Part shown: positions 59,659-64,000 of the stretch, in pieces | How positions within the stretch are numbered: position 1 is the first letter of the stretch | How the letters are laid out: every line of letters starts with the position of its first letter | DNA from: Planococcus maritimus | Lineage (GTDB): Bacteria; Bacillota; Bacilli; Bacillales_A; Planococcaceae | Direction of reading: 5' to 3' | Length of the DNA stretch: 64,000 bases | Assembly: GCF_001687625.2 (NCBI RefSeq) | Contig: NZ_CP016538.2 | Coordinates: 220,001 to 284,000, forward strand | Made by a program: the position numbers and the translations under genes | Notes under the pieces: model-generated | What the model saw: the letters and a program-made list of their open reading frames with translations, nothing else | Databases searched by the model: none | What the model was told of the DNA's origin: nothing

Positions 59659-60759
59659 ATGGCGAATTTGGAGAATATCAAAGCACGTAAAACCTTGGAT
59701 CACATCCAGCCTTACTCACCAGGCAAGCCGATTTGGGAAGTACAACAAGAATTAGGTTTGGAGCGCGTCATTAAATTGGCATCGAATGAAAATCCGCTTG
59801 GCCCGTCGAAACAGGCTGTCAAAGCCATCGAACAAGGCGTACTCGGTTTGAACCGCTACCCGGATGCTGATGCTAGTGACTTAAAGGCGGCGATTGCCAA
59901 AGAGCATGGCGTTGAAAAAACGCAAGTGATTCCGACAAATGGCGCGGATGAACTGATCACGCTCATCTCGGAAGCCTTCCTAGAACCAGACGATGAAATT
60001 ATCGTGCCGGATCCATCTTTCAGCGAATATGATTTTGGTGCGCATATTATGGGTGCCAAGGTCGTGAAAGTGCCATTTGCACAAGGCTTCGCATTCGATG
60101 TCGACGCCATGATCGCGGCAGTGACCGACAAAACGAAAATCATCTACATTTGCTCGCCCAACAACCCAACTGGGACTTATATGAAGAAACAGGATGTCCA
60201 GAAGTTATTGGACGCTGTAGGCGATACATTGGTAGTCTTTGATGCTGCATATAGCCATTATGCGGACGCAGAAGATTACACGGATGGCACCGAATTCATC
60301 CGCCAAGGCTACCCGCTATTGACCTTGAAAACCTTCTCGAAAATCTACGGCATTGCCGGGGTGCGCGTTGGGTTCGGAATCGCGGCGGATTCAATCATTA
60401 CGTCGATCTTAAAAGTGAAAGAGCCGTTTAACGTCAATACCTTGGCGCAGCTCGCTGCGACAGCCGCAGTGTCAGACCATGAGCACGTGACGCAATCACG
60501 TGAAATCAATACCCGCGGGCTCGAGTATCTATATGGAGCCTTTGAAGAACTGGGCCTCCCGTATACGAAGAGCATGGCGAACTTCGTATTGGTTAAATTA
60601 GGCGATGAAGGCGAAACACTTTACCAGGAGCTGATGAAAAAAGGCGTGATTGTCCGCTATGGCAAAGGTTGGGGCCTTCCGGAATACGTGAGAGTCTCAA
60701 TCGGCACACAGGAAGAAAACGAATTTTTCGTACAGGCCTTGCGTGAATTGATTCAATAA
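59659..60759 (+). CDS. hisC: Histidinol-phosphate aminotransferase HisC
   Basis: A 366-residue PLP enzyme of the class I/II aminotransferases, acting in histidine synthesis and often also as tyrosine/phenylalanine aminotransferase. Markers are KLASNENPLGPS at the start, SPNNPTGTYM, VVFDAAYSHYAD and the PLP-Lys segment LKTFSKIYGIAGVRVGFG. The ATG at 59659 has CGGAGG upstream. It stands alone, outside any his, trp or aro cluster visible here. Confidence 0.93.
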   Translation: MANLENIKARKTLDHIQPYSPGKPIWEVQQELGLERVIKLASNENPLGPSKQAVKAIEQGVLGLNRYPDADASDLKAAIAKEHGVEKTQVIPTNGADELITLISEAFLEPDDEIIVPDPSFSEYDFGAHIMGAKVVKVPFAQGFAFDVDAMIAAVTDKTKIIYICSPNNPTGTYMKKQDVQKLLDAVGDTLVVFDAAYSHYADAEDYTDGTEFIRQGYPLLTLKTFSKIYGIAGVRVGFGIAADSIITSILKVKEPFNVNTLAQLAATAAVSDHEHVTQSREINTRGLEYLYGAFEELGLPYTKSMANFVLVKLGDEGETLYQELMKKGVIVRYGKGWGLPEYVRVSIGTQEENEFFVQALRELIQ

Positions 60760-60789
60760 TAAAGCGAGCATTAAAGAGAATGCAGTCAG

Positions 60790-60830
60790 AAACCGGTTGT
60801 CTGGGAGAGTCCCTGGCAATCGGTTTTTTT
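60790..60830 (+). terminator. Terminator after hisC
   Basis: AAACCGGTTG / CAATCGGTTT outer stem with an inner GGGA / TCCC stem, then T7. Confidence 0.85.
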
Positions 60831-60902
60831 AGCAGGTATCTTGTTTAGCGAAAAAGTGAAGCGGGAAGAGGGAGGAAACGACAGTAGAAAAGGATGAACG
60901 CT

Positions 60903-61811
60903 ATGCGATACGATTGTGCCATTATTGGCGGAGGACCTGCAGGCTTGAATGCCGCGTTGGTGCTCGGCCGTTCGAGAAAGAAAGCTGTGTTATTTGATGA
61001 CGATAATGGGCGCAATTTGGTGACCCGCGAAGCGCATGGCTTCATTACGAGGGACGGGGTTTGTCCGGAGGAACTCAAGCGGCTAGGACGCGAAGAAATC
61101 CGCAAATACGGAAGCGTCCAAACAGAAAACGAGCGTGTCGTCCAAATTAACCGAATTTCGGAAACGCATTATGAATTAACGACCGCTAGTGGAAAGGTTT
61201 TTCATAGCATTAAAATCATCATTGCGGCTGGTTTAAAAGAAGAGCTGCCGAACGTGCCAGATATTGAGAAGTTCTACGGCACGAGCCTATTCAGCTGCCC
61301 ATATTGCGATGGCTGGGAAATGCGCGATCAGCCGCTCGCGGTCATCGCTGATAAAAAAGTCTTCACGTTGGCAAAGGAAGTCTATACGTGGAGCCGTGAC
61401 TTGGCGGTTTTCACGAACGGAGAAGGGCGATTAGAAGAGGAGCAAAAGCAAAAACTGCTCGCCAAAGGCATCAAAGTTTACGAAGATCCGATTTCCGGCC
61501 TTGAAGGAGAGAACGGCCAGCTGCAAAGCGTCCGGCTCGAAGACGGCACCTTGATCGACCGCAGTGCCGGGTTCGTGACACCTTTATGGAGCCACGCCAC
61601 GAATTTTGCCAAAGAGCTCGGCTGCAAGCAAACCGAGCATGGCGGCATTTTGACCGACGACTACGGACGAACCAATGTCTGGAATGTCTATGCGGCTGGG
61701 GACGCTTCGCTGATTGTCCCGTCGCAACTCGTTATTGCTGCGGGTGAAGGCAGCGCTGCAGCTATCGGGGTATGCGGGGATTTGATAAACGAATATTTCG
61801 ATGAAATGTAG
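60903..61811 (+). CDS. Thioredoxin-reductase-like FAD/NAD(P) oxidoreductase
   Basis: A 302-residue flavoenzyme of the thioredoxin reductase fold: FAD motif CAIIGGGPAGLNAALVLGRS at the start, redox pair in FSCPYCDGWEMR (about residues 133-144) and the C-terminal VYAAGDASLIVPSQL. The CPYCDGWE active site differs from TrxB CAxCDG, so it may reduce or oxidise another dithiol. The ATG at 60903 has AAAAGGATG upstream; an ATG at 60894 would add three residues. Confidence 0.85.
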   Translation: MRYDCAIIGGGPAGLNAALVLGRSRKKAVLFDDDNGRNLVTREAHGFITRDGVCPEELKRLGREEIRKYGSVQTENERVVQINRISETHYELTTASGKVFHSIKIIIAAGLKEELPNVPDIEKFYGTSLFSCPYCDGWEMRDQPLAVIADKKVFTLAKEVYTWSRDLAVFTNGEGRLEEEQKQKLLAKGIKVYEDPISGLEGENGQLQSVRLEDGTLIDRSAGFVTPLWSHATNFAKELGCKQTEHGGILTDDYGRTNVWNVYAAGDASLIVPSQLVIAAGEGSAAAIGVCGDLINEYFDEM

Positions 61812-61881
61812 GCTGCGTATCAGTTGCATAGACCGGCGCGGGTGCAGTAGACTTTAGAAAAACAGCCGGGAGGCGAACCGA

Positions 61882-62181
61882 ATGGATCCGAAAAGCTCGC
61901 TGTCTTCCATTACGTACGTTGACACGGAACGCTCGATTGTAGCCGGCCAGATGAAAATCATCCACACCGAATACGAAATTCATTTATACGAAGATAAATT
62001 GATTGCCTCGACGAAAGAATTCAATTTGATGCACGTTTGGGACATTTCTTATAAAACGTTTTCTGATAATGCCAATCTATTGTATTTGCATACGTATCGC
62101 GGCGTCTTGACCTACAAAGTGCCAAGAGACCCTGATCGTTTCGTGAAGACTTTCAAAAAACTGAAAAACGCTAATTATTGA
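61882..62181 (+). CDS. Small conserved protein of unknown function
   Basis: A 99-residue protein I do not recognise: Ser/Thr-rich N-terminus, then a predicted beta-rich region with EYEIHLYEDKLIASTKEF and LLYLHTYRGVLTYKVP, which could form a PH-like barrel. No membrane segment or signal. CGGGAGGC precedes the ATG. Not clearly linked to neighbours. Confidence 0.65.
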   Translation: MDPKSSLSSITYVDTERSIVAGQMKIIHTEYEIHLYEDKLIASTKEFNLMHVWDISYKTFSDNANLLYLHTYRGVLTYKVPRDPDRFVKTFKKLKNANY

Positions 62182-62214
62182 GAAGCCGGAAGTTCGGGCT
62201 TCTTTTTTTTTTTG
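62181..62214 (+). terminator. Terminator before the fetAB control region
   Basis: AGAAGCCGG-AAGTT-CGGGCTTCT hairpin followed by ten T. Confidence 0.88.
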
Positions 62215-62368
62215 AGTAGAATGGCAGGGAAGGGGAAATGGATACGGGAAACGAATGCGCACCGGATAGGGAACGCTTACGCTGACTAATGCAGGCCTAG
62301 ACACATATTTTGAAAGAGACGACTTGGAAGTTCCGAATGGAATTTACGGCAAGGATTTTTAGTTTTAA

Positions 62369-62383
62369 TGATAATAATTATCG
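62369..62383. promoter_or_regulatory. Fur-like box
   Basis: TGATAATAATTATCG matches the Bacillus 7-1-7 Fur box TGATAATNATTATCA at all but the last defined position. It lies about 150 bases before fetA and 70 bases before the likely promoter. No coding sequence occupies 62182-62533. Confidence 0.65.
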
Positions 62384-62406
62384 TTTAAAACCACTGTGAA
62401 ATCAGC

Positions 62407-62431
62407 TTAATTGATATGTATTATCAATTAA
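62407..62431. promoter_or_regulatory. Perfect 10-base-arm palindrome
   Basis: TTAATTGATA / TATCAATTAA with a TGTAT centre, between the Fur-like box and the fetA promoter. An operator or binding site for an unknown regulator is plausible. Confidence 0.5.
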
Positions 62432-62451
62432 AAATAGTTATTCTCAATTAC

Positions 62452-62480
62452 TTGGTTCGCTTATCAAGTTGTGCTATGAT
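62452..62480 (+). promoter_or_regulatory. SigA-type promoter of fetAB
   Basis: TTGGTT (62452-62457), a 17-base spacer and TATGAT (62475-62480). The predicted start near 62487 falls in the PerR-type box. Confidence 0.6.
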
Positions 62481-62487
62481 AGCTACA

Positions 62488-62502
62488 TTATAATAATTAT
62501 AA
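62488..62502. promoter_or_regulatory. PerR-type box over the fetAB start site
   Basis: TTATAATAATTATAA matches the B. subtilis PerR consensus TTATAATNATTATAA at every defined position. It lies 32 bases before the fetA ATG and would block transcription when PerR is bound. Confidence 0.75.
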
Positions 62503-62533
62503 ATAAGAAAATGAAGATTTAGGAGGTGTGGGC

Positions 62534-63265
62534 ATGAGCACCCAGTACAAACCAGCGCTCCATTTTCAGCATGTGGATTACCGCATCGGAGACACAGAGA
62601 TTTTAAGCAATATTACCGGTTCATTTCCGCAAGGCCGCATCACGACTTTAGTAGGTCCTTCGGGGGCCGGGAAGTCGACTTTACTTAAATTGTGCAATAG
62701 CCTGATTTCCCCGGAAAATGGCGAAATTTTTGTCAAAGACAAAGCGATTGGCGATTACGATCCCGTGGAATTGCGCCGAATGGTTGGGATGGCGCTGCAG
62801 AGCGCACCGATGATCAGCGGCACGGTCTATGAAAACTTGAATTTGCCTTTGGACTTGCAAGGGCAGCGACTAGCGAAAGAAGATGCCCTAGAGCTGCTTG
62901 AAGACGTGGGCTTAAAAGGTGACTTGCTGGACCGTAAAGTAAAAGAATTGTCAGGCGGGCAGCGCCAGAAAGTATCCATCGCAAGAACGCTCGTCAATAA
63001 GCCGGAGATTTTGTTGATGGATGAAATCACGTCGTCGCTTGACCGCGCCTCTAAGCATGAAGTGGAAGAGCTAATCAGCAAGATCAACCGAAAATACGGC
63101 ACGACGATCATTTGGATCACCCACAACCTTCAACAAGCGCTCGAAATCGGCGACTATACATGGGTCATGATGGATGGCCAGGTAGTGGAAACTGGCGAAA
63201 GTTCCTTGCTAGAAGATCCTAAAAACGACCGTGTGGAAGAGTTCGTGAAAGGGGTGGTGTCATGA
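62534..63265 (+). CDS. fetA: ABC ATPase FetA-like (iron or metal export)
   Basis: A 243-residue ABC ATPase: Walker A GPSGAGKST, signature ELSGGQRQK and Walker B LLMDEITSSLD. Its partner downstream is a UPF0014 membrane protein, the FetAB (YbbL/YbbM) pair that exports iron in E. coli and protects from oxidative stress. The ATG at 62534 has TAGGAGG upstream; a GTG at 62528 is possible. ATGA overlap with fetB. The PerR-type box fits a peroxide-linked metal role. Confidence 0.87.
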   Translation: MSTQYKPALHFQHVDYRIGDTEILSNITGSFPQGRITTLVGPSGAGKSTLLKLCNSLISPENGEIFVKDKAIGDYDPVELRRMVGMALQSAPMISGTVYENLNLPLDLQGQRLAKEDALELLEDVGLKGDLLDRKVKELSGGQRQKVSIARTLVNKPEILLMDEITSSLDRASKHEVEELISKINRKYGTTIIWITHNLQQALEIGDYTWVMMDGQVVETGESSLLEDPKNDRVEEFVKGVVS

Positions 63266-64000
63266 GTTATTGGGCTTTATCACTGACGCTCATTTTTGTT
63301 CTCATTCCTTTGCTCTTATCGAAAACATTGAATTTAGGACTCGGACGGGACATGACCGTTGCGACGCTGCGTTCGATTGTTCAACTGCTCGCCGTCGGGT
63401 ATGTGCTGAAATTCGTCTTCGACTCCGAAAGTTTGCTATATATTTTCTTGATGGTTGCACTGATGATTGTAGCGGCCACCCATAACGCGCAGAAAAAAGG
63501 GGCGGCCATCCAAGGAATTACTTGGAAAATCGCCGTCACCCTGATTTTTGTGGAAGTATTGACGCAAGGGATTTTGGTCGGCTTTAATATTACACCGGCT
63601 ACCGCGCAATACATCATTCCGATCAGCGGCATGGTGATCGGTAACTCGATGGTGCTGTCGATCTTGTTCTTGAACCGTTTCACAGCGGAAGTTGAAGATC
63701 ATCAGGACCAGACCGAATTGATCTTGTCGCTTGGCGGAACGCCGAAACAAGCAATTCACCGCCAGTTGATCAATTCGATCAAAGCGAGTATGATCCCGAC
63801 GATTGAGAGCCAGAAAACCGTTGGACTCGTCCAGTTGCCCGGCATGATGAGCGGGCAAATCATCGCGGGCGCAGACCCGATCCAAGCGGTGCAGTTCCAG
63901 TTGCTAATCATGTTCTTATTGTTGACGACAGCGGCTGTCACAAGCGTTTTCCTCGGATATTTATCTTATCCAACCTTATTCAATAAACGCATGCAATTAC
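63262..64000 (+). CDS. fetB: UPF0014 membrane protein FetB-like (3' end outside window)
   Basis: The first 246 codons of a UPF0014 permease, starting at an ATG overlapping the fetA stop (MSYWALSLTLIFVLIPLL). About seven membrane segments are visible, with the family blocks LRSIVQLLAVGYVL and LILSLGGTPKQAIHRQLI and VGLVQLPGMMSGQI. The family is about 250 residues, so only the last few residues are missing. Confidence 0.9.
   Translation, partial: MSYWALSLTLIFVLIPLLLSKTLNLGLGRDMTVATLRSIVQLLAVGYVLKFVFDSESLLYIFLMVALMIVAATHNAQKKGAAIQGITWKIAVTLIFVEVLTQGILVGFNITPATAQYIIPISGMVIGNSMVLSILFLNRFTAEVEDHQDQTELILSLGGTPKQAIHRQLINSIKASMIPTIESQKTVGLVQLPGMMSGQIIAGADPIQAVQFQLLIMFLLLTTAAVTSVFLGYLSYPTLFNKRMQL

Overview
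The window is a chromosome segment of a Gram-positive Bacillales bacterium, most likely a Planococcaceae member close to Planococcus (an inference from gene content, roughly half-GC composition and Bacillus-type gene orders; no rRNA or other marker is present). Supporting signs are a Bacillus-type fla operon with FliY, SwrD, SwrB and SigD, KipI/KipA-type 5-oxoprolinase genes, a preQ1 riboswitch, a tryptophan T-box, and good matches to PerR, Fur and CodY boxes.

Layout. 1-15907: the distal part of the fla operon, from fliI (cut by the window edge) to sigD and swrB, then a YaaR-like gene and a PilZ gene. Compared with Bacillus subtilis, fliL, cheY, cheB, cheA, cheW, cheC and cheD are missing. 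FliM lacks its CheY-binding N-terminus and FliY has lost the key Asn of both CheC-like sites. 16269-18138: NAT-like, GNAT and Nudix enzymes. 18203-22656: the minus-strand 5-oxoprolinase operon (pxpB-pxpC-pxpA-ycsG-ycsI). 22933-28260: an orphan amino-acid binding protein, a TetR-controlled ABC exporter with a promoter and two operators, and LrgAB. 28597-31564: BrnQ behind a CodY-like box, a GntR regulator, and a SpoIIAA-like tandem behind a SigB-type promoter. 32686-39614: an RlmI-like methyltransferase, an MFS drug exporter, an ABC exporter with a TipA-type MerR, and two EEP phosphohydrolase paralogues. 39673-40950: a preQ1-riboswitch-controlled queF plus queuosine-precursor transporter. 41933-50593: a CYP152 P450 and many single genes, one frameshifted. 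50631-53595: a sugar ABC importer without an ATPase. 53699-56022: a Trp T-box controlling trpE-trpG alone. 56079-62181: assorted metabolic genes including hisC. 62369-64000: a FetAB-type exporter with a perfect PerR-type box over its predicted start site; fetB runs off the window.

Two signals stand out. First, several independent features of the flagellar operon point to a motor that has lost CheY-type chemotactic control, while a PilZ (c-di-GMP) gene closes the operon. Second, a composite repeat occurs at about 31.6-32.5 kb and 41.1-41.9 kb. Each locus has a palindromic GC-rich element, then a conserved linker, then two tandem copies of a unit of about 220-235 nt. The units fold with a GNRA-capped hairpin, a long hairpin with compensatory changes between copies, and possible long-range pairings. 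No protein or transposase accompanies them and I do not recognise the family; it looks like a structured RNA or an RNA-like mobile repeat.
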